64,000 bases of DNA, from positions 716,863,867-716,927,866 of the forward strand of contig NC_081413.1 of assembly GCF_030272615.1 (NCBI RefSeq), in the 5' to 3' direction. A model generated the notes under the pieces. The model was not told the DNA's origin, made no database searches, and saw only the letters and a program-made list of their open reading frames with translations. Within the stretch, counting starts at the first letter, position 1, and every line of letters begins with the position of its first letter. Both the position numbers and the translations under genes were made by a program. Of this stretch, positions 11,764 through 23,095 are shown one piece after another. The stretch comes from Cryptomeria japonica (Eukaryota > Streptophyta > Pinopsida > Cupressales > Cupressaceae).

Positions 11764-12800
11764 GGTACGAAAAGTTGATTCGCACTGCTCTGACCAAAAA
11801 AACTTCTTCCCCTTCCTCTGAAGAGAAGTAATCAGATGGCCTATCCAAGAGAAACTCTAAACAAAGCGATGGTAATATCCGGCCAAACCCATGAAACTTC
11901 GAACCTCAAAGACATTGGTCGGTGTTGGTCAATCAACAATGGATTGGATCTTAGAAGGATCCATGGATACACCTTCTCCCAAAACCATATGACCAAGATA
12001 GCTCACCTCCGACTAGAAGAAATCACACTTCGCCAAATTTGCAAAAAGTTGAATCTCCCTCAAGCACTGCAATACCTGACGCAAGTGACCCTCATGCTCT
12101 TCCATAGATCTAGAATAAATCAATATGTCATCCAAGAACACAAGGACAAAGTGGTCAAGGTAGGTGCAAAAAAACCCATTCACAAGACTCATGAACACTA
12201 AAGGTGCGTTCATCAACCCAAATGGCGCCACTGTGAACTCATAGTGACCATAACGAGTATGAAACACCATCCTATGAATGTCTGCATCATGAATTCGCAA
12301 CTGATGATACCTAGATTTTAGGTCTATCTTAGAGAACACCTTGGCTCCCTTCACCTGATCGAAAAGATCATCTACCTGATGCAATGGGTATCGGTTTTGG
12401 ATGGTTACCTTAGTCAACTGTCAATAATCAATGCATAGTCGAAGAGAACCATCCTTCTTCTTAATGAAGATAACCAATGCACCCCAAGGAGAAACACTAG
12501 GATGAATGAATCCCTTATCCAACAGCTCCTCAACCCGCAACTTCAACTCACTCAAATCCTGAGTAGTCATTTGATATGGTGCTCTCAAAATAGGTTTCGC
12601 ACCAAGAACCAAGACAATGTTGAAATCTATGTCTCGCTTCGGAGGCATACCGAGAATGTCCAAGGGAAACACATCCACATACTCTCGAAGAATAGGGTGA
12701 CTATCAAGAGTGATTTATCAACTCTTTCCCTCGTCAACATCCTCGAGAGCAACTGCAAACAACTGACACCCTTGATGCATGCACCACCTAAGTTGCATAG
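11764..12800 (-). pseudogene. Chromovirus reverse transcriptase
   Basis: Fingers and palm are recognisable: [50 protein letters not shown] (then TGA where CGA for Arg is expected), [34 protein letters not shown] and the catalytic [11 protein letters not shown] second block reads YLGHMVLGEGVSMDP and VRSFMGLAGYYHRFV before joining RNase H. Two or three stops arise by C-to-T changes; otherwise the RT is well preserved. Confidence 0.9.
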
Positions 12801-12828
12801 CGAAAATCATACGTAAGGATATCGATTA

Positions 12829-13308
12829 CTAAACTCCAACGATCCCCACTTTCCTGCCGTGGTCATCTAAATACTCTGCTATCTTCAGACGATAGTCTAC
12901 ATGAGCATTGTGAGATGATAACCAATCCATCCCCAACACTACTCCATAGGACCCTAAAGGAATGACTCGAAGGTCAACTGAAGTGACAAAGGGTCCTAGG
13001 TCCAACTCACAACTGGGAACAAAGGCACCTACAAATACACACACATCAGTAGCCAACTCTACTTGACACCTATCTACCTGCTTAGCAGACACAAACCCGC
13101 ACCGCTCCATAATGGATGAAGAGATAAAATAATATGAAGCACCAGAATAAAAAAGTACAGAGATAGGGGTACCATGCAACACACCTATGGTCTCAATCAT
13201 GATACTCTGATGCGCAGCTTGGCAATCATCCACCACTACAAATACTCTATGGGATCTACCTACATCCCCTACTATCAGCTGTGATGCGGCTGACCTCTGG
13301 CTACCCAT
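12829..13308 (-). pseudogene. Chromovirus aspartic protease with lost catalytic Asp
   Basis: A retropepsin-like domain follows the gag knuckle in the same frame. The active-site motif reads LFYSGAS instead of LFDSGAS: the codon at 13147-13149 gives Tyr where catalytic Asp is expected. The rest of the fold is present (YYFISSSIMERCGF, VIPLGSYGVVLGMDWLSSHNA). The domain has no stop, so this missense change alone would inactivate processing. Confidence 0.88.
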
Positions 13309-14500
13309 TAGGTGAGGATGTTGAGGGCATTGAGCGACCTTGTGGCCATACTGATCACAAGTGAAGCAAGCTCCTCGAACCGGTCCTCTACTCCCAAACG
13401 GTCCACTAGACTGCTGAAAGATCTCCCCACTAGGGGCCTAAGATGCTCCCTGAGAAGATTCCCCTGGAAAGGTCTGCCTACTCTTCTGCCATTCCTGCTC
13501 TTCCAAAATTGAGAGTTGCCACCCTGCTATCCTTGAGACTTCTTTGGTCTCAGTGGCTGCTGCTGCTGCTGACCACCCTTAGCGGGTTCTTGAGGACCCC
13601 TAAAAGGTGTAGCAGTTTGGGACTGATTCCCTCTACCTCTAAACACACTGAAAGGATCACTCCCAATCTAAACTCTAGTCTGGCCACCATGAGCATGACT
13701 AAGGTTTTGCTCCACCAACCTGGCTTTCACCATGGCTACCTCTACTGAAGCAGGCTCAAAAACCCTCACTCCTCCATTGATGCGGTCATTAAGACCCCTC
13801 AAGAAGTGCTGCACAAACATAGCCTTATCATTGTCGACCCCGACATACTGTTTGAGCTCATAGAACTTGTGCTCAAACTGGTCCACCGATAACCCAAACT
13901 AGCGCAGAGCATAGAGCTCATCTACTCGCGACTGCTTCCACTGGGTGAGAGAAATCGTGCCCTGAATCTCTCCAAAAAGATCTCCCAAGATGCGGTGTTA
14001 ATGCTCACACCAATCCTCTCCTCCTCTAATCTCCACCAGATAGATGCGAAGCTCTCGAGATGCATGATCGCGCATCTCACCTTGGTGTTTCTACTGTAAG
14101 GATACATAGCAAAACATCGATCCAAACTGATAAGCCAGGTCTCTACCTCGAGACCGGTACCTTTACCATCAAAGAAGAGAGGATTGGACCTCATCAAGTC
14201 CCCCATGTGCCCTATGATAGTTGGATCCTGGTCCATTGGGACCTCTCTCCTATGAGATCTCTCTCTCTCTCTTTAAAATCTGCTGAAGCAATTCCTCTAC
14301 TCGGCCATGGATGGGCTGATCCACCTCGGGTCTGGGGCCTAGTCTAGCTAGCACCTCCCAAAACATTTGATGCAGCTCTTCCCTTTCAGGAACCTTCTCT
14401 ACTGAATGTGGTTCCTCTTGGTGAACTGATTGATCTCTATCCACACTCACATGAGTGGGTGGTGGGGAAGGACTATGGTGGTTGGGACCTTGACCCCTTC
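13309..14500 (-). pseudogene. Chromovirus gag with CCHC zinc knuckle
   Basis: The minus strand encodes gag. The N-terminal part has REELHQMFWEVLARL, followed by FDGKGTGLEVETWLISLDRC and SFASIWWRLEEER...FLERFRARF, the conserved plant gypsy gag core. Next come DQFEHKFYELKQYVG and RFLRGL-type motifs. The CCHC knuckle CFTCDQYGHKVAQC lies at 13327-13368, in frame with the protease. Several stops (for example after KREREIS and FLSPSGSSRE) break the frame. Between 13370 and 13660 the frame is poorly conserved. Confidence 0.85.
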
Positions 14501-14694
14501 CTCTTTCTCAGCCTCTAGTGCGACCACCAATGACCACCTCCCTTGGCTTTCCTAGCCATGACCTAACACTGCACAAGAGAAAAGGTCTAGATCAAAGGCA
14601 AGGAAAGAAACAAGGAAGTCACACCACAAGACCTACACAAAAGATCAAGGAGAATGGGCTCACTATAAACCCAAAGTGCCTAGTGTTGAAACAT

Positions 14695-14708
14695 GGGCTT
14701 TGATACCA
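14695..14708 (-). promoter_or_regulatory. Chromovirus primer-binding site (tRNA-iMet type)
   Basis: The minus strand reads TGGTATCAAAGCCC directly inside the 5' LTR. It matches the iMet consensus TGGTATCAGAGC apart from one G-to-A change. Confidence 0.85.
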
Positions 14709-14710
14709 AA

Positions 14711-17700
14711 TGTAATGCCCCACCAGGAACCTTGAAGGAAAACCCCACAAACAAGGGTTAAACAATTTTTATTTTTTTTTAAGTATAAACATAATTAGTG
14801 CATTTACACAACATGCACGATAACACAAGCGGATGACTTACACTAGAATTCCTTAAGGGTTACCAACGAAGAATTAACTTCAAGCTAAATTCCACAATTA
14901 CCATTAATCCACATATCCATCATTAACTCAAATATCACAAGAAGCCATAAGCAAATAAAGATGCACCATTAAAAGATTGAAATGATACAATATAATTCCA
15001 CTTCAATAAGTATGAACAAATATCATAAAGGAAACTAATAAAAACATCCCAACATAGGATTACATTGCTCTTCCAATACATAGCTTCTCAATATACATAT
15101 AAAGATACATCTCAACCAAATACAAGGTTACATAAGATCAATATTACAATGACCACATAGGTCTCCAATATAACAATAATCTCCAAACATGAGATAAATC
15201 ATGAGCCAGGAACCACATGAACACCTGCGAAGCCAATCCTCGCATGAGGGTACAAATCCGAACATCTGATGGGAAGTGGCACTACCACCCGACCATGTAA
15301 TTCCTAAATGGAATCACCCCACCATGCTAGGAGATAGTTGAGGACCCTCAAACAAGCATAAGCATGACATGGTCGACAAAACAATATGACTCCATGACAA
15401 CACAATATGACTCCACAAAATCTAGGTGACTCAACATCACAAACACACAAGTGAACGAAATGAGAGAGTGTCATCACATAGTTTAAGATGGATACCATGG
15501 TACAGCCTCCATAGGTCCCGACTCACTGTCTTGGTAACCTCTCCCGAACCTCTGATTCCAACTAAGTCTCATGCAGACCGTATGAACCTTTCGTGAAGAC
15601 AAGGTGGTCAGTTTTTCATTCCAGGCCTTCTTACAACATGATGAGCCTCAGTACAAGCACTCACCCAGGCACGACGTACAATTATCTTTATTAATGTTAT
15701 GAAACTACCTACTTAATCAATTCATTAGATTACTAGTTATTATTTGACTTTCACTGGGTTGTAATACCTACCACTTTGGGTGCAACCCCCAAGCAAAAGC
15801 CACTCTCTCAAAGGACACTAAACAAATAAGGTCACTCCCCGAGGACCCTATGGCGAAGAAGACAGACATTACACTACTTTCAGAAACAAGTGGTCAAACA
15901 AGGACATACTGACTCTTGGCTAACCATAAGGCAAAGACACTACATGGTTATGACAATGAAGCCAACATATATCACTTGGTCAAAGGTACCAAGTACGCCA
16001 CCATAGGATGACTGAACCACAGACCATAAATAACACAATATACACTTGCAAGGACAACTAATTTCACTAAGTCCACACTTAGACAATCTTTGATAAAAAC
16101 AACATCATAAGCACTTGCAACATCATTGATTGTAAATTAAATAAAACACTCTTTTCCAGCAGTCACATCTAATCAATTTCCAAATCAATATTCCATCAGG
16201 AACGAAATCCACATTAAACACTCAGCCAATTAAACATGAATTCCTAATAGGCTTTTAATTCATTTCCAGAATATATCCAAATTAACCAATTTGAATTCCT
16301 AATTCATGCCTTGATTTCCATTGATAAATTTATTAACCACATAATAAAAATCACATGAAAATTCACCATATCATTTAACACCCAAAACCACTTCACAAAA
16401 TAGATTTCATTTATTAAAAATTAATTTCAATGCACTAACCGGTTGAACTGGTAAAGGAACAAGGTTAAGCGGGGGTCAAATCAACCTGTAGTAGTGCCAC
16501 TGTCGGGCACTACCTGTCGGTAGTACTGATACTGACTGGTAGCATTGTTGCCGACTAATAGCAGGCACTACTGCCCGATAGCACTGCTACCAACCGGTAG
16601 CGGTGACTACCGATCGGTAGCGATGCAACCATCGGTAGCGCTAGCTACCGACCAATAGTACTGCTACCTGCGGGCAGCAGAGACTATCGACCCGCGTGGT
16701 AGGACTAGCCCACCATGGGGTGGGGTAAGGCAAGGATAACAAAACAAATAAAATACATGCCTCCCAAGGCGTTAAAATCCACACTCCATCCAATCATTTA
16801 AACAAGAAAACGATTCATTTCTAGAACATTTCACGGGCACACACATACACAGTGCCAAATCTAATTTTTTCAAATGGATATTTACCAGCAAGGTAAAAGA
16901 TGAAATAAAGTCCCACAAGAACCCCAAATCTAGGCCACATAAAACTAGAAAGCACACAACAAGCTAAATCTAGTTTATTCTTTCCAAATAGAAGAGGTAA
17001 AACAAGAAATTGATTTTCAAGATCAAACACATAGCAGATAGAGAAATGAACCATTTCCTTCCTAAATGCAACCATATGATATAGATTTCACAAAACCAAC
17101 AACAATAACACTCTTGCTTCCATTCCAATCATTCCACAAGCATCTATAGGCAGATTGCATAATTTCCACACTCAGGAAGCAAACTAAAAATTTCAAATAA
17201 CAAATTCAAAACAAGAAGAGAACCTCTAACCTTGAATCAATAACAAGCAAAGAGATGAAGAACTTTCTAGTCTTGCAAACCAGGTCAAATTTCCAGTTCC
17301 TTCGGGAAGTTTTCTAGAATTTCACTCCAAAATTCCCCTCTTCCTTCTTCCGTGTATTTTAGGAATAGCATGAAAATTATCTTTTAACCTAAACTTTCTA
17401 GGTTAAAAATTTATTCCAACCAATCAGATTTAATTATTTAAAATAATTATTTTCCAACAATTAAAATGAAAAAGTAAAAAGGAAAGTTTTTATTAATTTG
17501 TATTTCCAAAAATACTTTCTTTCAACATAATCATTTAACATTTAAATGGCTAGGCAATTATTTATTTCCTTCCACAATATATCAATGCACCTTCACACAA
17601 TGATATAAGCCATTTAACCATTTAATCTAGCAAATCATTAATTTAATTAAATCAATAACCACATAGCATAATAATCAACTAATTACTCCAACATAAGATA

Positions 17701-18358
17701 GCATCATCCATTCAATTAACTAACCATTTAAATAAACAAAAACACACAAAACCAAGAATGATCAAATGACTAAACCAAGGCACCATGACTTGCATAACAG
17801 CCAGATGGGAAAGACAACCGAGTGACAACACTCACATGAGTGTGACTGTGGGTCAAACTAGGGTACAACAACTATCTCCTCCACTCCCATCAGATATATA
17901 AGGCATGCTCGAACCTGTGAAACCAGGTGGAGACAATACCCCGTACCTACCCGGTACTAGTACTTGCAATGTCCTGCACCAAAGAACCACACGTGCATAT
18001 AGACCAATATATATACAGACGTGACATGCACACCGATGAAGGAGAATCATGACGTTCCCTGTCTCACTGAAGTGAGTGAAGGAAAATCATCCCCTCGCAT
18101 CCCAATACACTTGCAAACATGCAACATATAAATAACACGTCGCAATATAAGGGAAAAGTGTCAGTCCATGATAGTGATCCATAAAATAACATTAACCATA
18201 AGCACTAAGATACTGCATAAAAGCATACACCATAAATCCAGATAAAGCATGTAATAACATCGCACAACATCCGAATCAATATACAAAAATGTTCCACTAA
18301 ACAATCACAGAAGTAAATAAAAATATACAAAAGATGCTGATCGAGGAGGGGTACTATA
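14711..18358 (-). repeat. 5' LTR of the chromovirus element
   Basis: A 3,648-bp partner of 1690-5382. In element orientation the first dinucleotide is TA instead of TG (plus-strand end TACTATA against TACTACA in the other copy), a single transition. The palindromic array recurs at about 16487-16680. Confidence 0.9.
16487..16680. repeat. Palindromic array in the 5' LTR
   Basis: The counterpart of 3476-3680: degenerate CTACCGATCGGTAGC-like units with alternating CACTGCTACC spacers. Unit number and sequence differ between the two LTRs more than the flanks do. Confidence 0.75.
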
Positions 18359-18363
18359 GATGT
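18359..18363. repeat. Target-site duplication GATGT (right)
   Basis: Matches 1685-1689 exactly and follows the 5' LTR end. Confidence 0.85.
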
Positions 18364-20614
18364 CGTGGATTATTATAAGTTGTTTATCGAGGAGGAGCTT
18401 GAGAAATGGTGATAGCATTAGTATGATTGCTTTGCACATTTGATGTTGAGGTTTGAGGATTGCGATAAGGCTGAGGCACTAGATTGATAAGCATTGTTGA
18501 GGATGGGTTGGCATATGAATGTTGATTATAATATGTTTATGCAGATGATGGTTTGGAAGCTACAATCATTTGAACCATTTTAGAATGAGTAACACCATCT
18601 CTTACAACATTCTTGTTTTTGTTCCAATACCTTTGCCTATCAACAGTTGGTTTATCTGAAGATTCTTTGTAGAGTTTGATGATTCCCTCATCAATTAAAG
18701 CTTTCTCTACTGATGGTCCCTTAGACATGATATCTTTAAATGTACTCACACAATTTAAGTGAATATGCTATGCAAGCTTTGGGTGTAGATTATTGATGAA
18801 TATTGGAACCAATTCAGTATCAGGTATTGTACAAGGGAGAGGACTAGTGAGGGCTCTCCATCTTTGAATATAGTCCAAGATACTCTCTCCTTTCTGTTTC
18901 ACCCGACAAAGATCAAACATGGAAATATCCTTTTCCACATTGTAATGATAATGGGCCACAAATATTTTTGATAAGTTTGCAAATGTAGTGATTATGCCAA
19001 ATGGTATCTTGGAAAACCATTCTAGAGAAAGAGTTGTAGGAGATAATTATCATAGTATGTGACTTCTTGACAAGCCATATAAAATTCTTTAATATGATGA
19101 CGCGGATCACCTTTCCCTTAGTATTTAGTAAATTTCGGTGTTTCAAAATGTTTGGGAAATGGCATTAGTGTTATTGCTTTATCAAAGGGATAAGGACAAA
19201 GCTCATCAAATTTAAAAACTTTCTTAGAATTATTGTCTTGTAGAGCTTTGAGGGATACCTTGCACTCTTCCCATTTAGTATTGATTGGGAACAATTCAGG
19301 AGATATTGTTGTTGGTTGATAAAGTGGTGTTTGATATGGCATTTGAGATGGGTGAGTGTGGCTTGGTTGTTGTTGTGAATATTGATAACCTAGCATATTT
19401 TGATAAACTAGAACATTTTGTTGAACAAAAGGCATTCGTTATTGTTGATACTGAGATATTTGTTGTTGTTGAATTTGGGGTGGTTGTGAATAAGTAGCCA
19501 CATTTTGTTGTGTAGGAATGCATTGCTATTGATATTGCACATTTTGAGGTTGTTGCATTTGAGGAACAATACCTTGCGGATAACTACCTCCAACATTACT
19601 TGGATGAGATATATTGGGTTGTGGGGTACTATATGATGGAAGATTCAGAGGAGTGCCACTTGGCAATTGTTGTACATTTGGAAGAATATATGATGAGGAT
19701 GATTGCTACAAGTAGCTAAATTGTTGTTGTGAGACAATAGGTGGCATAATCACTTGAGATTGATGCTAAGGTGCACTAATAACTTGTGACGTAGATTATA
19801 CAGATGGGGGCACAGATGATGTTGATGTTACATAAATCATGCTTCCAGTCATGGCTTGTGTACCATATGGTAAAGGATAACCTAGCATATCTATGGTCCA
19901 AGGTGGTGTTTGTGTGAAAGATAAATTCAATGCTCTCGTGACTGGATTGAAAAAATTAGTCGTATGCATTATGCTAGAAGTCATGGGAATTTGAACAACC
20001 ATGGGCATTGAAGTAGTAAGCTACGTAAATGGTACATTAATGGGTGCATTATAAATTACTCCTACGAAAGCTAGAAATGGTATAGGACCTATTGGGGCTT
20101 CGTAGAAAGGTTGATAACGTCTTGCCAATGTATCCCAAGGTGGTAATTCCATAGATGTAGGTGGGATATTTTGATGTGGTGGTGTTACTGACGCTTGAAC
20201 TGAAAGAGGTACTAACAAGGGTTGCTATAAAGGCATCTGTTGTTGAGGTGGTTCTTGAGGATTAGCAATTACAGATGTATCAGGTGATGCAATGGTCAAG
20301 CCTTGGGCAACCATATTAGCAAAGATTATATGTTTGTCTTTTTCAATGATTTCATCAACCATGTGTGTATTGTGTGAATTTTAAATAAATTGATTAAGAG
20401 GATTAATTGGAACATCAGTTTCATCTAGTTGGTTAATTATGGTTTCTTCAATGACGATTGGATTAAGTGGATCAAAACTGTCGGGGACACTTTCCAATAG
20501 AGTAGGATTAGTACCCAAGTCGGGATTTAATTGTGGATATGATGTCCCTACTCCTAATTGAAAGGATTGTTGTTGCATTTCTTGTCTAGACTAGGATCGA
20601 GTGGTGATAGACAT
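18364..20614 (-). pseudogene. Outer Tat-like gypsy gag, Gln/Pro-rich N-terminus
   Basis: The likely start ATG is at 20612-20614 (MSITTRS, then a TAG). About 400 codons follow that are strongly enriched in Gln, Pro, Ser and Tyr. Then comes the conserved gag core: KVFKFDELCPYPFDKAITLM, PFPKHFETPKFTKY, a GDPRHHIKEFY region, YDYIQRWRALTSPLP-like text, and PDTELVPIFINNLHPKL. It ends with TFKDIMSKGPSVEKALIDEG before the chromovirus junction. Stops recur about every 60-100 codons. The frame continues at 1689 once the insertion and one TSD copy are ignored. The Q/P-rich region is unusual for gag. Confidence 0.8.
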
Positions 20615-21397
20615 AACCTAAACTTTATGTCGAATATTTAAACCAATCTAGTTGATAAAATGATGGACACGATGATGGATTACGATGATTTGGCACTCAA
20701 ATTACAAATGGATAATTTGAATGATGAAACTTCAAAGAGTCACTCAAGAGGACACACTAAAGAAATTAGATGAATTATGGACTATATTTATAGCGCAAAG
20801 TAACAAGAACACAATGATGTAAAACAAGCTCTAAACTCGATATAGTCAAAAGAGATAGTGATAATAGTTGCTAAAACGAGATGTAGATTTGCAATTTCGG
20901 ATATGAGACCAAAGATGATGAAAGGATTTGATTCGATTTGATGTTATTTGATGTGATGTGATTTGATTTAATGTGATGTGATTTGATGATTGGATTAAAG
21001 ATTTGATTTTGACTAAAGGATCAATCCTTGACTTTAGGAACAAAGTGTGATAATGATGAGATGGTGATAACACAAACTGACGATAGTAACAATGCAAAAA
21101 TTGAAATGACGATCAAGATAATGACTCAAAAACTAAGATAATCACGATGATGGAATAAGTTAAGACCTTGATAGGCAATAATAACGATGAAAACAGATGT
21201 GAATCAAGTTTGGATAATCGGTAAATGTGATAACATAACTAAAGACAAGATTCTGAGAAAATTTGGGCAAAATAACGAGACAATAAGAAATCTCACCAGT
21301 TGTCAAGGCAATCTTGCCATCTCAATAGGTGATCTCGGGGTTACTGGCAAAAACAAAACATTCCTATTATTTTCAAAAAGACTAACAAGGAATATAG
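20615..21397 (-). other. Outer gypsy 5' leader fragment
   Basis: No ORF of note. In element order this is upstream of the gag start, so it should be 5'UTR. It contains a low-complexity GATTTGATGTGATGTG-like run at about 20920-21010. It ends where an unrelated LTR-like repeat starts near 21398. Confidence 0.5.
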
Positions 21398-21960
21398 TGT
21401 TGGAATCCAAGAGCACTGAGAGGGGGGGTGAATCAGTGTTCTACTAGTAAATGAATTTTTGAACTCATTGCTTATGAACCGGTTAACAAAAAATAAAATA
21501 AAAATGCATAAACCAAACAACACATAAAGAAGAAACACCATAACACCAATATTTATACATGGAAAACCCTGTAAAGGGAAAAACCATGGTGGGGCTGATA
21601 CCCACAAGATCTATATACTTGATCAAGGTATACAAATATTACATAGAGGGGATTGCACATGCAATGAGGCTCACCGCCTAGAGCTCACTGCTCAACATAA
21701 GTCTCACTAACTTACACAACATTACACAATGATTTCATACAAAAGTGAACTTATAAAGTGCATCTGACCATGCTGGATAAGTTCTGGTTAAAGCTCTGTC
21801 AACCTCCTCTAAACCATTTTACTAATACCCCGTTCTGCACTACCGGTTAGAATTGTGCACGTGAAACTGCACACAAAAGCTTTCACTCACTCACCAAACT
21901 ACATAGCATCAATCTCCAACTGATTCGCATCCAAAATCGCATAACCATTTGTTTACCCTC
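21398..21960 (+). repeat. LTR-like dispersed repeat, copy A
   Basis: Starts near TGTTGGAATCC, then GAGAGGGGGGGTGAATCAGTG. Further in is ACATGGAAAACCCTGTAAAG with GGGAAAAACCATGGTG, a phrase typical of certain plant LTRs. A diverged relative with the same landmark order is at 48865-49700. The right boundary is uncertain. Confidence 0.5.
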
Positions 21961-22211
21961 TCGGGTGAATAACTTAAAGCATAAAGAACATAATGCAGAA
22001 TAATGTCATAAATATCAAACAAAGTATAAGAGATATTCTATTCATAATAAGTGTATGTTACAAGTTACATTTCGAAGTATAAAAGGGTACTGAGGGGGTG
22101 CGAGCGCCAACCGTCACACCGCAACTACCACCCCTCGGTTGCCAACTAACCAACACATTTACACATAATTAACTAATCTTATTCTCGTGTACAACAATGC
22201 CGCCAACATCA
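21961..22211 (-). repeat. Probable 3' LTR of the third gypsy derivative
   Basis: On the minus strand the sequence starts TGATGTTGGCGGCATTG directly after a G-run polypurine tract, and continues through a TTTATACTTCG TATA-like stretch. The other boundary is approximate, and no partner LTR is present in the window. Confidence 0.55.
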
Positions 22212-22212
22212 T

Positions 22213-22228
22213 CCCCCCCAAAGAAAAG
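22213..22228 (-). promoter_or_regulatory. Polypurine tract of the third gypsy derivative
   Basis: The minus strand reads CTTTTCTTTGGGGGGG, next to the TGATG LTR start. Its strong purine end and position fit a PPT. Confidence 0.55.
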
Positions 22229-22379
22229 AAGTCATCTCCATACGACTTAATACAAAATAGAAATAACATGAAACAGAACTGCTAACGCCAATCGAGCCTG
22301 AAACTTATACACCTGCTGCGTCCTCGCTTAAAAACCCTTTCCTACTACCATCCTATGCTCAAGTGCTTCCTTTGACATC

Positions 22380-22870
22380 ACAATCCTCCTGTGCCTAAAC
22401 CAAACTTGTTTGCAAAACATGCTTTTCAGTCTCAGCCTCCTCCAACTGCTACTCAAATGATATTGTCTCGATAGCCACCGACGTTGCCCTCTTGGCATCC
22501 AACTCCTAGGTACACTGAGCTAAGTCTCACGCTAGAACTACCTCCAACTTGGTGGTCAACTCCTCCTGAGCCCTCTCTGCATCCACCAAGGCAACCTCAC
22601 GTCCAGCCGAGACATACTCCAAGTTCCTCAAAGCGTACCTATCCTGCCTGGAGGTGGCCACAACCCACTGGCACAAAGGCTAGGAGACACCTCAAATCCT
22701 CCATCACACTCCCCAAAGGCTACTAACTGAACTGAATAACTCTCTGCTGTCATACAATTATGCGGACCTACAATGCCTTTCCTCAAACTTTGTTTGTTCG
22801 CAACCTCCAAATCCGTCTCCCTCTATGGCTTATGGCTTCCTCGCCAATGCTTAGCTACATGCTTCTTTCT
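22380..22870 (-). pseudogene. Decayed coiled-coil ORF between pol and 3' LTR
   Basis: One minus frame gives a heptad-rich sequence: YVSAGREVALVDAERAQEEL, then TTKLEVVLA, ELDAKRATSVAIETISFE and QLEEAETEKHVLQTSLV, each ended by TAG or TGA where Gln or Trp is plausible. The regular Leu/Ala/Glu spacing suggests a coiled coil. It lies between the pol remnant and the PPT, as an extra ORF does in some Tat-group gypsy elements. I do not recognise the family and infer no function. Confidence 0.45.
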
Positions 22871-22917
22871 CACAGTACGGACAACCACAACACTTCTCGT
22901 GGTATTTTGTAGCTCAA

Positions 22918-23095
22918 AAATAAACTGGGGGTCTGGGGGCAACGCCCCCAGCGAAGTCGAGGGGTAGCGCCCCCGCGGGGTCTGGGGCAGCGCCCCAACG
23001 GGATCGAGGGGTAGCGCCCCAGTGGGGTCGAGGGGTAGCACCCCAGTGGGGTCGAGGGGTAGCGCCCCTTGTGGGGTCTAGGGGCAGCACCAAGA
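22918..23095. repeat. GC-rich minisatellite with hairpin units
   Basis: About seven units near GGGGTCGAGGGGTAGCGCCCC, roughly 24 bp each. Each unit has a short inverted repeat (GGGGxAGCGCCCC). Open reading frames across it are by-products of the repeat. The motif resembles the GC block at the start of the Copia 5' LTR (5836-5880). Confidence 0.85.

Larger units (their letters stand above)
1690..18358 (-). mobile_element. Complete chromovirus-like Ty3/gypsy retrotransposon
   Basis: A 16,669-bp element read on the minus strand. In element order it has a 5' LTR (14711-18358), a tRNA-iMet-type primer site, gag with a CCHC knuckle, protease, RT, RNase H, integrase with a chromodomain-like tail, a polypurine tract and a 3' LTR (1690-5382). 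Perfect 5-bp GATGT duplications flank it. Gag-Pol order with integrase last and a terminal WEDVAKMRELYSYLF-like block fits the chromovirus branch. The ORF is broken by many stops and frameshifts, and a Copia element (5836-10673) interrupts integrase. About 18 mismatches in roughly 220 aligned LTR bases (by eye) indicate an old insertion. Confidence 0.9.

Noticed and set aside
11455-12201. Plus-strand open frames opposite the chromovirus RT and RNase H
   Set aside because: They lack any domain and are antisense shadows of the minus-strand pol.
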